64,000 nt of DNA from Loktanella sp. SALINAS62 (GCF_018263905.1 NZ_JAAFZU010000023.1:170755-234754), one strand, 5' to 3'. Shown: positions 53,936 through 63,596, counted from the first letter of the stretch. A program made the numbers and translations. The notes: generated by a model not told the origin, from the sequence alone.

Positions 53936-54685
53936 TCAAAGGCCGCTGTTGGCCAATACTTGTTCCAAGATGGGGGCAAGACGCCCCGCCCACAACGCCT
54001 GACCATCCGGCGTGTCGATCAGATCGTGCCGCACCTCGATCAGGATGTTGGGGATACCGCGTTGTATCGCGTGGCGATCAACGCTGTCGCCGGGCAAGTT
54101 GCCGGTATAGGGCTGGTTATCGCCCGTGACCCAGCCCGCCGCACGGCAAGCCTGCACCAACGGCACAGCCAAGCGTGCATCCTGACCATAAAGAATCGCG
54201 ACTTCCCATGGACGCGCCTCTCGTCCGGTCAGTTTGGGCGTAAAGCTGTGGATCGCACAGTAAACCGGATCAGGGCGCTGATCGACAAGATCGGCAATGG
54301 CACTGTGATAGGGACGGTGAAGCCGTTCCAGCCGCTGTGTCAGTTCGGCGGCATCCGCCGCACGGTTCGCCGGGATCACGGTGCCATCGTATAGCCGCAT
54401 CAACAGCGTCGGGTCCTGTTCGCCCCGGTTCGGGTCGATCACCAGCCGCGAAAACCGTGATGAAATCATCGGACTGTCCAGTGCCGCCGCAATGTGGCGC
54501 GACAAACCTTCTGCCCCGATGTCGTATGCGATGTGGCGATTCATGTCCGCCGTGGGCAAGCCAAGATCACCACCGCTGACCCATGCAGGCACAAGATTGG
54601 TGGCGTGATCGCAAGTTATGATCCAACGGCCAGGGCGGTCGGCACCGTCTATTTGATAGGCATCATGTGTCATGGGAACCGTCAT
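53936..54685 (-). CDS. N-formylglutamate amidohydrolase
   Basis: FGase-family (PF05013) Zn hydrolase of about 249 residues; the type enzyme yields glutamate and formate in histidine catabolism. The metal region WIITCDHATNLVP and RFSRLVIDPNRG are typical, with CAIHSFTPKLTG and IEVRHDLI. No hut genes are adjacent, so a general acylamino-acid or cell-wall role is as likely. The start at 54685 has no clear ribosome binding site; ATG at 54673 is an alternative. Divergent from pyk. Confidence 0.85.
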   Translation of the reverse strand: MTVPMTHDAYQIDGADRPGRWIITCDHATNLVPAWVSGGDLGLPTADMNRHIAYDIGAEGLSRHIAAALDSPMISSRFSRLVIDPNRGEQDPTLLMRLYDGTVIPANRAADAAELTQRLERLHRPYHSAIADLVDQRPDPVYCAIHSFTPKLTGREARPWEVAILYGQDARLAVPLVQACRAAGWVTGDNQPYTGNLPGDSVDRHAIQRGIPNILIEVRHDLIDTPDGQALWAGRLAPILEQVLANSGL

Positions 54686-54799
54686 TTTTACGTCACCCCA
54701 CCTAGTATAGTTGTGGCAGGAAGTGAATTGCGTAATAAGCGCAACGAAACCGGCGTTACCGCTAACGACCATTGTCACCCCGGTGAAAGGATCGAACGA

Positions 54800-56245
54800 A
54801 TGAAACGCAACCGCCATGTAAAGATCGTTGCAACCCTTGGACCTGCGTCCGACGATTACGAGATGATCCGTAAGCTGCATGAAGCCGGCGCCGACGTGTT
54901 TCGCCTGAACATGTCCCACGGCAGCCACGACGAAATCCGCGTGCGCCACGCAACCATTCGGCAGATCGAAAAGGATATGGGTTCACCCATCGGAATCCTT
55001 GCCGACCTTCAGGGACCGAAGCTGCGTGTCGGCACCTTCAAGAACGGCGAAGAAGAGCTGGAAGTCGGTGCCAGCTTCCGTCTGGACCTGAACGACGAAG
55101 AAGGCGACGCAACCCGTGTGAAATTGCCCCACAAGGAAATCTTTGACGCGCTGGAACCCGGCAGCCACCTGCTGGTGAACGACGGCAAGATCAAGCTGCG
55201 GGTCAAGGATTGCGGCCGCGACTTTGCCGACACCGAAGTCATCGTCGGCGGCACCATTTCCAACCGCAAGGGTGTGAACGTGCCCGACGTGGTGCTGCCA
55301 CTGGCCGCGCTGTCGGACAAGGATCGCAAGGATCTGGAATTCGTCTGCGAACTGGGCATCGACTGGCTGGCGCTGTCATTCGTGCAGCGTCCATCCGATG
55401 TCGAAGAAGCGCGCGTCCTGTGCAACGGTCGCGCGAACATCCTGTCGAAGATCGAAAAACCCTCTGCGGTCAAGAATTTCGACGACATCCTTGCCGTCAG
55501 CGATGGAATCATGGTTGCCCGTGGTGATCTGGGCGTCGAATTGCCCGTGCAGAATGTGCCCCCGATTCAGAAACAGCTTGTCCGTAAATGCCGTGCCGCA
55601 GCCAAACCGGTGATTGTAGCGACACAGATGCTGGAATCGATGATCGATTCGCCGATGCCCACCCGGGCAGAGGTGTCCGACGTTGCCACCGCCATCTACG
55701 AAGGCGCTGACGCGATCATGCTGTCCGCCGAATCCGCCGCCGGATCGTTCCCGATCGAGGCCGTCACCACGATGGATAACGTCGCGGTCGAAGTCGAAGC
55801 AGACCCGACCTATACAGAAATCATCGAAAGCAGCCGCAAGACATCGGGCCGATCTGTCGCTGACGGGATCGTCGCAGCTGCCCGTGAAATCGCGGAAAAA
55901 TCGGACATCAAGGCGATCTGCTGCTTTTCGCAAACCGGCAGCACCGCCGCATTGGTTGCGCGGGAACGTCCCCGGGTGCCGATTCTGGCGCTGACGAACC
56001 ACATCCGCACCGCTCGCCAGTTGTGTTTGACATGGGGAACGAACTGCGTGCTGACCGGCCCGGTTGATCGGTTCAAGGACGCCGTGATCGAAGCGGTCCG
56101 CACGTCGTTGAAAGAAGGGATGGCAACCGAAGACGACATGATCGTCATTACCGCAGGTGTCCCGTTCAATACGCCGGGTTCCACAAACATCTTGCGCGTC
56201 GCGCCCTGTCAGGAAAGATTGATTCACAGCGCCGATAGGGAATAG
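54800..56245 (+). CDS. pyk: pyruvate kinase
   Basis: Last step of glycolysis, phosphoenolpyruvate to pyruvate with ATP. The 481-residue protein has the substrate residues NMSHGSHDEIRVRH (about 37-50), the active-site Lys in the ISKIEKPSA-type segment (here LSKIEKPSAV), VARGDLGVELP and ATQMLESM. The C-terminal regulatory domain is present (CFSQTGSTAALVARERP). AAAGGAT precedes the ATG at 54800 by 8 bases. The ORF extends upstream only as out-of-family sequence. Confidence 0.97.
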   Translation: MKRNRHVKIVATLGPASDDYEMIRKLHEAGADVFRLNMSHGSHDEIRVRHATIRQIEKDMGSPIGILADLQGPKLRVGTFKNGEEELEVGASFRLDLNDEEGDATRVKLPHKEIFDALEPGSHLLVNDGKIKLRVKDCGRDFADTEVIVGGTISNRKGVNVPDVVLPLAALSDKDRKDLEFVCELGIDWLALSFVQRPSDVEEARVLCNGRANILSKIEKPSAVKNFDDILAVSDGIMVARGDLGVELPVQNVPPIQKQLVRKCRAAAKPVIVATQMLESMIDSPMPTRAEVSDVATAIYEGADAIMLSAESAAGSFPIEAVTTMDNVAVEVEADPTYTEIIESSRKTSGRSVADGIVAAAREIAEKSDIKAICCFSQTGSTAALVARERPRVPILALTNHIRTARQLCLTWGTNCVLTGPVDRFKDAVIEAVRTSLKEGMATEDDMIVITAGVPFNTPGSTNILRVAPCQERLIHSADRE

Positions 56246-56280
56246 AGTTACAGCATTGCCATAATTAGTCAGGATGCGCG

Positions 56281-56505
56281 ATGGATACGGATCTGATCTT
56301 TGTCGTGGGTGTCCTGTTCGGATTATTGGCAATTCCCGCCATTATCAGTGCTTTTGTCGATGGCCGCGTCCCACGCGCGCCCGCGCTGATCGTCATGCTG
56401 GCGGCGCTGATGGTGGGCTATGCGGTTCAGTCCCGTCCGGCGGCCTATACGTTTGATACGGCGCCGGATGTTCTGATGCGTGTTTTGGTCGGCTTCGGTC
56501 TGTAA
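56281..56505 (+). CDS. 74-aa membrane protein
   Basis: A small protein with two hydrophobic helices (about residues 5-26 and 34-48) and a C-terminal amphipathic stretch (DVLMRVLVGFGL). AGGATG lies 7 bases upstream of the ATG. It sits between pyk and rpmI on the same strand. No motif is recognised. The neighbourhood suggests a conserved Rhodobacterales gene, but that is inference. Confidence 0.7.
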   Translation: MDTDLIFVVGVLFGLLAIPAIISAFVDGRVPRAPALIVMLAALMVGYAVQSRPAAYTFDTAPDVLMRVLVGFGL

Positions 56506-56614
56506 TCTTGCTTGCCAATCCAGATGGTCCGGCCTAAAAGGCCCGCTCTAACCGCGCGTCCGGCCGATATGGCATGCCGAGTCGTGCGTCCAACCACCCT
56601 TAGAGGAGATGGAA

Positions 56615-56815
56615 ATGCCGAAGATGAAGACGAAATCGAGCTGCAAAAAGCGGTTCAAGATCACGGCCTCTGGCCGGATCAAGGCAGGTCAGGCTGGCAA
56701 GCGCCACGGCATGATCAAGCGCCACAAAAAGTTCATCCGTGATGCACGCGGCACCACGGTCCTCGCCAAGGCTGATGAACAGATCATCAAGCCGATGATG
56801 CCCTACGCACGCTAA
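56615..56815 (+). CDS. rpmI: 50S ribosomal protein L35
   Basis: A 66-residue, very basic ribosomal protein. The start [14 protein letters not shown] and [10 protein letters not shown] match L35. The ATG at 56615 is used instead of 56609 because GGAG lies at the proper distance from it. It is 15 bases upstream of rplT; infC, often next to them, is not present here. The 109-base leader (56506-56614) has short hairpins, but no L20-type control element I can confirm. Confidence 0.97.
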   Translation: MPKMKTKSSCKKRFKITASGRIKAGQAGKRHGMIKRHKKFIRDARGTTVLAKADEQIIKPMMPYAR

Positions 56816-56830
56816 TCAGGAGGACCACTC

Positions 56831-57193
56831 ATGCGCGTTAAATCCGGACCCGTCACCCACCGTCGCCACAAAAAAGTCCTTGATAAAGCAAAGGGCTATT
56901 ACGACCGCCGTTCCAAGACCTTTAAGGTCGCAACGCAGGCCGTCGACAAGGCGCAGCAGTATGCAACCCGCGACCGTCACAACCGCAAGCGCAATTTCCG
57001 CAGCCTGTGGATTCAGCGTATCAACGCTGGTGTGCGCGCGATCGACGAACAGTTGACATATTCGCGGTTCATCAATGGCCTGTCGCTGGCCGGCATCGAA
57101 GTCGACCGCAAGGTTCTGGCTGATCTGGCCGTGAACGAACCGCAGGCTTTCGAAGCCATCGTCAACAAGGCAAAGGATGCTCTTGCTGCTTAA
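56831..57193 (+). CDS. rplT: 50S ribosomal protein L20
   Basis: A 120-residue protein that nucleates 50S assembly by binding 23S rRNA. It has the highly basic N-terminal helix ([20 protein letters not shown], about residues 7-26) and the globular part [26 protein letters not shown] precedes the ATG by 7 bases. The operon with rpmI ends at a strong terminator. Confidence 0.97.
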   Translation: MRVKSGPVTHRRHKKVLDKAKGYYDRRSKTFKVATQAVDKAQQYATRDRHNRKRNFRSLWIQRINAGVRAIDEQLTYSRFINGLSLAGIEVDRKVLADLAVNEPQAFEAIVNKAKDALAA

Positions 57194-57216
57194 GCAAAGC
57201 GTGTCACGAATAAGAT

Positions 57217-57246
57217 AAAAGCCGCCCCATGACAGGGCGGCTTTTT
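57217..57246 (+). terminator. intrinsic terminator after rplT
   Basis: AGCCGCCC/GGGCGGCT with a 7-base loop, flanked by AAA and followed by five T. It starts 24 bases past the rplT stop. Confidence 0.92.
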
Positions 57247-57403
57247 CCGTTACTGACCCTCGCTTCAACCTCGCACAGCACGGGGGCGACGGTCGCCCAC
57301 TGTATCCATAACCCCCGCCACGATGCCGCCGCGGTCACGTCCCACTGTCTTGCTTCACACGGCAGCAGGATATAGCACAGGCGCGACACCGGAAGGACCG
57401 AAC

Positions 57404-58477
57404 ATGACCGATCTCAAGTCGAAATATCTTGACCTGATTTCCGGCGCTCAGGACGAGGCAGCGGTCGAAACGCTGCGTGTGCAGGCGCTTGGCAAAAAGG
57501 GCGAAATCAGCCTTCAGATGCGCGAACTGGGCAAGATGACGCCAGAAGAACGCCAGACCGCTGGCCCCGCCCTGAACGCGCTAAAGGACGAAATCAACAG
57601 CGCCCTCGCCGCGAAAAAGGCGGCACTGGGCGATGCGGCCCTTGATGCGCGCCTGCGTACCGAATGGCTGGACGTCACGCTGCCGACACGCCCCCAGCGC
57701 ACGGGCACCATCCACCCGATCAGCCAGGTCACGGAAGAGGTCACAGCGATTTTTGCCGACATGGGTTTTGCGGTGGCCGAAGGCCCACAGATCGAGTCCG
57801 ACTGGTATAATTTCGACGCGCTGAACATCCCCGGCCACCACCCCGCACGGGCCGAAATGGATACGTTTTACATGGCCCGCGCCGATGGCGACGACCGCCC
57901 GCCCGCCGTGCTGCGCACGCACACCAGCCCCGTCCAGATCCGCAGCATGGAAGCGTCGGGTGCCCCCACGCGCATCATCTGCCCCGGTCGCGTCTATCGC
58001 GCCGATTATGACCAGACGCATACGCCCATGTTCCACCAGATCGAAGGTCTGGCCATCGACCGCGATATTTCCATGGCCAACCTGAAATGGGTGCTGGAAG
58101 AATTCGTCAAATCGTATTTCGAGGTCGACAACGTCGACATCCGGTTCCGCGCCTCGCATTTCCCGTTCACCGAACCCTCGGCAGAGGTCGACATCCGCTG
58201 TTCATGGGAAGGCGGCACGCTCAAGGTCGGCGAAGGCGATGACTGGCTGGAAATCCTTGGCTCTGGCATGGTCCACCCAAAGGTGCTGCAAGCCGCTGGC
58301 GTCGATCCGACCCAGTGGCAGGGGTTTGCATTCGGCATGGGTATCGACCGCATTGCGATGCTGAAATACGGCATCCCCGACCTGCGCGCCTTCTTTGACA
58401 GCGACCTGCGCTGGCTGCGCCACTACGGTTTTTCCGCGCTCGACGTGCCGACGCTAAGGGGCGGGTTGAGCCGCTAG
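57404..58477 (+). CDS. pheS: phenylalanyl-tRNA synthetase alpha subunit
   Basis: Catalytic subunit (357 residues) of the alpha2beta2 enzyme that charges tRNA-Phe. A coiled-coil tRNA arm (residues 1-85) is followed by the class II core: the GTIHPISQV entry, motif 2 region [12 protein letters not shown] and [21 protein letters not shown], motif 3 [24 protein letters not shown] precedes the ATG at 57404. A -10-like TATAGC is upstream with no clear -35. The beta-subunit gene pheT is not found next to it within this window. Confidence 0.96.
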   Translation: MTDLKSKYLDLISGAQDEAAVETLRVQALGKKGEISLQMRELGKMTPEERQTAGPALNALKDEINSALAAKKAALGDAALDARLRTEWLDVTLPTRPQRTGTIHPISQVTEEVTAIFADMGFAVAEGPQIESDWYNFDALNIPGHHPARAEMDTFYMARADGDDRPPAVLRTHTSPVQIRSMEASGAPTRIICPGRVYRADYDQTHTPMFHQIEGLAIDRDISMANLKWVLEEFVKSYFEVDNVDIRFRASHFPFTEPSAEVDIRCSWEGGTLKVGEGDDWLEILGSGMVHPKVLQAAGVDPTQWQGFAFGMGIDRIAMLKYGIPDLRAFFDSDLRWLRHYGFSALDVPTLRGGLSR

Positions 58478-58499
58478 GCCGACCCCGGAGGTTTCCGAT

Positions 58500-58943
58500 A
58501 TGACAGACAAAGACGACTACGATGCCATCGTGGACCTGAACGATACCTACCCCGGCGCGGGGACGTTTCGTTTTGGTAACTCAAAGGCAGAATGCCAGCA
58601 GCAGATCGACCTTGTCCGACGGGGCGAAAAATCAGCCAACTGCGCGCCCTACCGCGACCTAAAGGACGACCCCGATGCCATGCCCGTCGTGGGCCGTTGC
58701 GATATCGCGGCGAACTGGGGCGGGTCGCCCGCGCTGGTCGTGCGGACCACGCGTGTGGAACACGTCCGGTTCTGCGACGTGACCGAGGAGATGGCAGAAG
58801 CCGAAAGCAGCAGCTACACCCTGCAGGGCTGGCGGACGCAGAAAGAACATTATTTCAAGCGCAACGGTGGCTGGTCCGACGACATGCCGCTGGTGTTCGA
58901 ATTCTTCGAACTGGTCGAGGATCTGGACGGGCGCAGCCTGTAG
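58500..58943 (+). CDS. ASCH-domain protein
   Basis: A 147-residue single-domain protein of the ASCH superfamily, a PUA-like beta-barrel thought to bind RNA. Motifs include TFRFGNSKAECQQQID and VVRTTRVEHVRFCDVTEEMA (about residues 80-99), and YFKRNGGWSDDMPLVFEFF. A GGAGG lies 8 bases before the ATG. It is placed 22 bases after pheS, as if co-transcribed. Some ASCH proteins act as N4-acetylcytidine amidohydrolases (YqfB), but I cannot establish that here. Confidence 0.85.
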   Translation: MTDKDDYDAIVDLNDTYPGAGTFRFGNSKAECQQQIDLVRRGEKSANCAPYRDLKDDPDAMPVVGRCDIAANWGGSPALVVRTTRVEHVRFCDVTEEMAEAESSSYTLQGWRTQKEHYFKRNGGWSDDMPLVFEFFELVEDLDGRSL

Positions 58944-58946
58944 CGG

Positions 58947-59591
58947 CTACTGGCGCACCATCGACACATCGAACCCGCCCGCGCTGACGGTGACACGCGC
59001 CAGCGCGCCCCCGGCATACGCCAACTGCATGTTCAACGATTTGAAATTGAACGGCGACAAATGCCCTTTGCCCGCTGTGACGCGGTAGTCCATTGTGCAG
59101 ACCGTTACGCCGTCGACCACGGCAGACGACGCGGTCGCAATCGAAACGACACGCCGCCCGTCATACATCGTCATCGCGCCGGGACAGCCGCCCGTGCGTT
59201 CCAAACGCGAAAACAGTTCGGATGGGAACAGCACGCCCGCAGGCACAGCTTCAGGTTTGCTAAGGTCGGTTGCATCGTTGGCGGGAACAACGGTGACGTC
59301 GACCGCACGACCATCTTGCCGGATCACCGAAATGTCGCGCGTCTTGCCGCCCCGGTTGATCCCCAGAAACTGGTCCGCCAGCGTGCCATCGGGCAATTCC
59401 ACAGGATTCACTGACGCCTGAAACGTCCCGTCCGCGACACCCAGCGGTGTGTTGTCCAGTGTCGACGTCAGCGCGTCGCCATTGGTGACTAGTGTCCCGA
59501 TCTGGCGACTGCCCAGCATCATCGCGTAATTGTCCGCTATGACCGGCTGTGCCGCCATCAGCGCGACGACAGAAAGAACGAATTTCAGCAT
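58947..59591 (-). CDS. exported protein of unknown function
   Basis: A 214-residue protein with a clear signal peptide (MLKFVLSVVALMAAQPVIADN, cleaved after ADN or ALM-A). The mature part is beta-rich and contains two Cys about 27 residues apart (RTGGCPGAMTMYDGRR and VTVCTMDYRV), perhaps a periplasmic disulfide. The sequence resembles the DUF3108-like outer-membrane-related fold in general character, but I do not claim membership. GAGGATTCC precedes the ATG at 59591. Confidence 0.75.
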   Translation of the reverse strand: MLKFVLSVVALMAAQPVIADNYAMMLGSRQIGTLVTNGDALTSTLDNTPLGVADGTFQASVNPVELPDGTLADQFLGINRGGKTRDISVIRQDGRAVDVTVVPANDATDLSKPEAVPAGVLFPSELFSRLERTGGCPGAMTMYDGRRVVSIATASSAVVDGVTVCTMDYRVTAGKGHLSPFNFKSLNMQLAYAGGALARVTVSAGGFDVSMVRQ

Positions 59592-59714
59592 GGAATCCTC
59601 GACCGGTTAGATTTCCGCAGACATAGGACGGATTCCCACCGATATGCGATAGCAGACACAAACGACCAGCGGATTTCCGGCAATCGGTTGGCTTGCGGGA
59701 TACCCCGTCCCGGG

Positions 59715-59963
59715 TCAGGGCGCGTGTTGCTCCGTGGCTTCAAAATCATCCACATTGGCCTTTGGCAACACGAACAGGTCCCCCAGTTTGTAGTCCCATT
59801 CCACAGGGTCAAACCGTCCCGCCCCGCTTGCCGTGTAAAAAGTCAGCTCTTCAACATACAGCTTGCGCCCAACGGTGATCAGATCCACTCGTACGTGTGG
59901 AAACGGCTTTGAAAGGCGCCTCGCCAAATCCATAATCTCATCAAAGTTCTCAGGTCTTATCAT
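59715..59963 (-). pseudogene. truncated TupA-like ATP-grasp gene (C-terminal remnant)
   Basis: 82 codons (MIRPENFDEIMDLARRLSK to the stop) match the C-terminal end of TupA-like ATP-grasp proteins, which act in surface-polysaccharide or peptide-ligase pathways. Family residues kept include FPHVRVDL, GRKLYVEELTFYT, and DYKLGDLFVL. The full protein should have 250-300 residues, but upstream only unrelated sequence is in this frame and the histidine-kinase gene begins 234 bases away. Probably a gene cut by a deletion or recombination, though a short functional derivative cannot be excluded. No ribosome binding site is evident. Confidence 0.7.
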
Positions 59964-60196
59964 TGCTAGCAATAAACCTCCTCGAAAAGCGACGAGCCGA
60001 CTTTCAGAACTGGGCGAGGATGTGAGCGAAGCAGCAGAGTCAATACAGTGCCGCTTCAGTCGGCTTAAAAACGGCAACGACGATCTTGTCCAATCTTGGC
60101 CACAATCAATAATTAACCACGCTCATATCTTCGTGATCGGTGGGTGCTGGCGTGCTATCAGTCAGTGACGTCGCAAACTTTGTCGAAGACGGTTGT

Positions 60197-61948
60197 ATGA
60201 GTAGGGGTCAGTTCAGCGTGTCGTCGCAACAGAAAAACTTGTCGCTGCAGATTACCGGCTCCTTGCTCTTTGTCTTTGTTGCGGGCTTTCTGAACCTTAT
60301 CATCGTCGGAAATAACGCCATAAGAATGGCTGACGAAGCCGCTTTTTCCAGAGAGGAGCGTGCCGCAACGCGCAGCCTGTCAAGCGTCATTGCTTCGATT
60401 CCTGAACAACAGCGAAGCGCGACCTTCTGGGATGACGCGATTGAAAACATTCAAAACTTTGACGAGGAGTGGATGGACGAAAACCTTGGAAGCTGGATGC
60501 AGGAATATTTTGGGCATCACGAAAACTACGTCCTGAATGAAGTTGGTGACCCTATATTCGTTTCTGTGCTGGGGGACATCAGATCAGTTGATACCTATTC
60601 CACGCGTGCCAGCGCTGTCGCACCGCTTGTGGCAGAACTTCAAAAAATTGTGGCTGACATCAGCTTGGGTCAAAGCAATCCCAATGAGGCATTGACCGAA
60701 GCTGAGATCGTAAAGCCGCTTCGGATTGATGACAAAGTTGCAATCGTCAGTATTGTGCCTGTCATTTCTGATTCAGGCGAAATCATTCAGGTGCCGGGTA
60801 CAGAAAATCTGCACGTCGCAATGCGGTTTCTCGACGACGCACTTGCAAGCTCGATTGGCGCGGCAACGGAACTTGCAGACGTTTCCTTTACAACGTCTGA
60901 ACCAAGCGGAGTGCAGGCAGGGGTGCCGGTATCTGGGCCTAGGGGCCAAGTTCTGTCCTGGCTCTCCTGGACACCAGAGCGGCCGGGTACGGACCTTTTC
61001 TTGAAGATGTTGCCAGTGCTGTTGGTCGTCGGCGCATTGGGCTTAGCCCTGTTTTTCTGGATCGTCCGCCGATTGGTGCAGCTCTCGCGCAAGTTACAGG
61101 CCAGTGAAGCGCAGGCCCTCATGGATGTCGAGACGCTCGTACAGGCAAGGAAAGCAGCTGACGCCGGAAACCGCGCAAAGGTAAACTTTATGAGCATCGT
61201 CAGCCATGAACTCAGGACGCCTTTGACCGTCATTCTGGGCTACGCCCGGCTTGGAAAAAACCTGCAAAAGATGCCTGCTGCAAAACGGCTGGAAAGCCTG
61301 CTGCTTGAGCAAGAGATCAATCGTGAGCTTGTCCAAAGCCAGATCGAAGAATTGCTTCGTTCTGCCAACACCGGAATGGCCAAAGTCGAAAAGTCAGGCG
61401 AGCATCTGTTGTTCCTCGTCAACGAGTTGCTCGATTATGCCAAAATGGAAACGGGCCGGCTCGAAGTTGCGCCAGAGATCTGCAATGTGCAGGACGTCCT
61501 TCAGCCCGTCATGGAACAAATGAAAGTACTGACGGACCAGAAGGGTCTGACGCTTGAGACAGAGATCCCGTCGTGCCTAATGTTGGCAGATATTAACAGA
61601 ACGCGTCAGATCATAATAAACCTGATGGGAAATGCGATCAAGTTCACCGATGCAGGCAAAGTGTCTGTTTCAGTGAGCCAATCACAGGATAAGGTCCATA
61701 TCGCGGTCGGCGATACAGGACCGGGTATCGCGCCAAGCGAACTTGAAAATATATTCGAAGCGTTTCATCAGGTTGACATATCGTCTTCCCGGACGGCACC
61801 AGGGACCGGGCTTGGCCTTTCGATCGCAAAAGAGCTTGCCCGGCTCGAATCCGGGGAAATTCATGTGCGCAGCAAGACGGGCGCGGGCAGTGTATTCACC
61901 TTGTCACTGCCAAAGGGCACATCTTCGAAGTTGGAAATTGCAGCTTGA
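60197..61948 (+). CDS. CHASE4 sensor histidine kinase
   Basis: Membrane sensor kinase of 583 residues. A first helix (about 17-38) and a second (about 268-290) flank an extracytoplasmic CHASE4 domain, indicated by FWDDAIENIQNFDEEWMDENL, residues about 76-96, split for length. The kinase has His337 in MSIVSHELRTP, the N box MGNAIKFTD, and G boxes GDTGPGI and GTGLGLSIAKEL. Codon use is less GC-biased than the flanking genes. The start at 60197 has a weak site; the frame opens at 60140. It is probably paired with the regulator downstream. Confidence 0.93.
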   Translation: MSRGQFSVSSQQKNLSLQITGSLLFVFVAGFLNLIIVGNNAIRMADEAAFSREERAATRSLSSVIASIPEQQRSATFWDDAIENIQNFDEEWMDENLGSWMQEYFGHHENYVLNEVGDPIFVSVLGDIRSVDTYSTRASAVAPLVAELQKIVADISLGQSNPNEALTEAEIVKPLRIDDKVAIVSIVPVISDSGEIIQVPGTENLHVAMRFLDDALASSIGAATELADVSFTTSEPSGVQAGVPVSGPRGQVLSWLSWTPERPGTDLFLKMLPVLLVVGALGLALFFWIVRRLVQLSRKLQASEAQALMDVETLVQARKAADAGNRAKVNFMSIVSHELRTPLTVILGYARLGKNLQKMPAAKRLESLLLEQEINRELVQSQIEELLRSANTGMAKVEKSGEHLLFLVNELLDYAKMETGRLEVAPEICNVQDVLQPVMEQMKVLTDQKGLTLETEIPSCLMLADINRTRQIIINLMGNAIKFTDAGKVSVSVSQSQDKVHIAVGDTGPGIAPSELENIFEAFHQVDISSSRTAPGTGLGLSIAKELARLESGEIHVRSKTGAGSVFTLSLPKGTSSKLEIAA

Positions 61949-62191
61949 TGTAGATGCATTTGACGCAGCGATGGCCGCAGAATGACCGTAGCGGCCGGGC
62001 GCGGGGGGTGGATACCAGCAGCAAAACGGCTATCGTTGCGATCAGAGTCGGCCCTGCGAGCCATCAGTCGCGGTTCGTGACCAGGACGTAGACGCGTCAG
62101 CAGGCCTTCCTCAATATTGCCCAAATCCGGCCATGTTTTGCACATAGACTGCGATCTGGGCATAAGTGTTTAGAGTTGGGTGGAGGCTTCG
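61949..62191 (+). other. intergenic segment between kinase and response regulator
   Basis: 243 bases without a supported gene. A minus-strand frame of 100 codons crosses it, but it overlaps the kinase gene and has no known motif. The stretch includes a GGAGG site just before the next gene. It is unusually long for partners that would normally overlap or abut, and its sequence may include decayed DNA. Confidence 0.5.
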
Positions 62192-63169
62192 ATGTTTCGA
62201 AATGAAGTCAACGAGCGGTGCAGACGCGGTCACGAAATGAAGATTCTGATCGTCGATGACGAGCCTTTCACCGTCGAATTTCTAAGGATGGCACTCGAAG
62301 CTTTCGGTTTCACAAATCTGGAGTCGGCAAACAGCGCCAGCGAAGCGCTCGCCATCGTCAAAAAAGCCAACGATCCGTTCGATTGCTTTTTGCTTGATAT
62401 TCAAATGCCGGACATGGACGGCATCGCGTTGTGCCAACAGCTTCGGACCGATCCAGCCTACAAGCGCGTCCCGATTGTGATGCTGACCGCGATGTCGGAT
62501 CGAGCCCACATCGAACGATCATTTTCTGCCGGTGCGACCGATTACATCGTGAAACCTTTTCAGATCAATGACCTGATGAGCAGAATAGACTCTGCCGCAC
62601 GTCTGAGCCGCCAGATCATATCCGCTGACCGGCTTGTACGTCAGATCGCTTCGGCATGTCAGGGTCAGGCAACGCCCTTGGGGTTAAAGTTTGAGGACGC
62701 CATCAGTTTCGACGGCACCCCTGGATACCTGGAGCAGCCGACATTCAGAAATTACATTGAACGGATGGAACGAAGCCAGTTTCGCTATGGCGGGGTCGCG
62801 TCGGTCAAGCTGCAGAACGCGTCGGACCTGTTCGACTGTTCGACACCCCAAAGTTTTCTCGGTCTCCTTGTCGAAATGAGCGATGTTCTTTCAATCGCGT
62901 TGAAATTCGAAGATTGCCACTTCACCTACGGCGGGTCCGGATGCTTTCTTGTCGTCAAACTTGCCCCCGACAAACCGAAGTTCCAAAACGAGGTCGAGTT
63001 TCTGGTCAAGAAAGAGCTTTCGCGCGCAGACCTGCGCTATCCAGAGAGCGACAATAACCCAGTCAACGTCTCTGTTGGCCGGGTTTTCCGCAACGCTTCG
63101 GGTGAATACGGCAGCATCGACGAAACCCTGGCACGCGCTCGAAAGCGGGTTCAAAGAATCTACGCTTAG
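62192..63169 (+). CDS. response regulator, REC plus degenerate GGDEF
   Basis: A 325-residue regulator. REC domain: Asp22-Asp23 (IVDDEPFT), phospho-acceptor Asp69 in LLDIQMPDMDG, Thr99 and Lys121 (IVKPFQ). The C-terminal half follows the GGDEF layout: FRNYIERM, then FTYGGSGCFLVVK where GGSG (247-250) stands in place of GG(D/E)EF, and NPVNVSVGRVF with DETLARARKRVQ. Catalytic activity is unlikely; it may bind or serve as output. Start taken at 62192 after GGAGG; 62237 would begin directly at MKILIVDDE. Confidence 0.88.
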   Translation: MFRNEVNERCRRGHEMKILIVDDEPFTVEFLRMALEAFGFTNLESANSASEALAIVKKANDPFDCFLLDIQMPDMDGIALCQQLRTDPAYKRVPIVMLTAMSDRAHIERSFSAGATDYIVKPFQINDLMSRIDSAARLSRQIISADRLVRQIASACQGQATPLGLKFEDAISFDGTPGYLEQPTFRNYIERMERSQFRYGGVASVKLQNASDLFDCSTPQSFLGLLVEMSDVLSIALKFEDCHFTYGGSGCFLVVKLAPDKPKFQNEVEFLVKKELSRADLRYPESDNNPVNVSVGRVFRNASGEYGSIDETLARARKRVQRIYA

Positions 63170-63290
63170 GCAACTGTCCTCTCGCCTCGGGCCGTAGGCC
63201 GCTTTCACAATTACCAAGGTGACCGTGCGCGGGGCGGAACCTCCCTGCCGTCACATCGGTTTGGCTCGACATAGCGAAAGGGTAAAAACC

Positions 63291-63479
63291 ATGTCTCCGC
63301 GTGTCATCCTATGGGGGTCAGTCGCCATTCTTTTGATTGGCACAGGCATCCTGACCCTCCCCCTGCGTGCCAACCTGGGTGACGAAGGCCTGCACTGGCT
63401 CGTCCCTTTGGCCTACTTTCTGATGCTGTTCGGGGCCATTGGCTTGGCCGTCGGATGGTTTCGCAAGAAGAATAACTGA
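63291..63479 (+). CDS. 62-aa membrane protein
   Basis: A small protein with two hydrophobic helices (about residues 6-24 and 36-56) and a basic end (RKKNN). AAAGGG lies 10 bases before the ATG. No family recognised. The frame extends upstream to 63219, but the piece before the ATG has no membrane character. Confidence 0.65.
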   Translation: MSPRVILWGSVAILLIGTGILTLPLRANLGDEGLHWLVPLAYFLMLFGAIGLAVGWFRKKNN

Positions 63480-63596
63480 CACCTGCGCAACGGCCTTCGA
63501 GGCAACGGCATGCGTGACAGTCACTGATCAGCTTTTCGTGCTGCGGAGGACAAACGCTTGCGGCGCTCAGCGATCCTGCGACGGTTGATAGAAAGA

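Noticed and set aside
61861-62163. Minus-strand ORF of 100 codons between kinase and regulator, possible transposase remnant
   Set aside because: No transposase motif, no flanking inverted repeats, and it overlaps the kinase gene.
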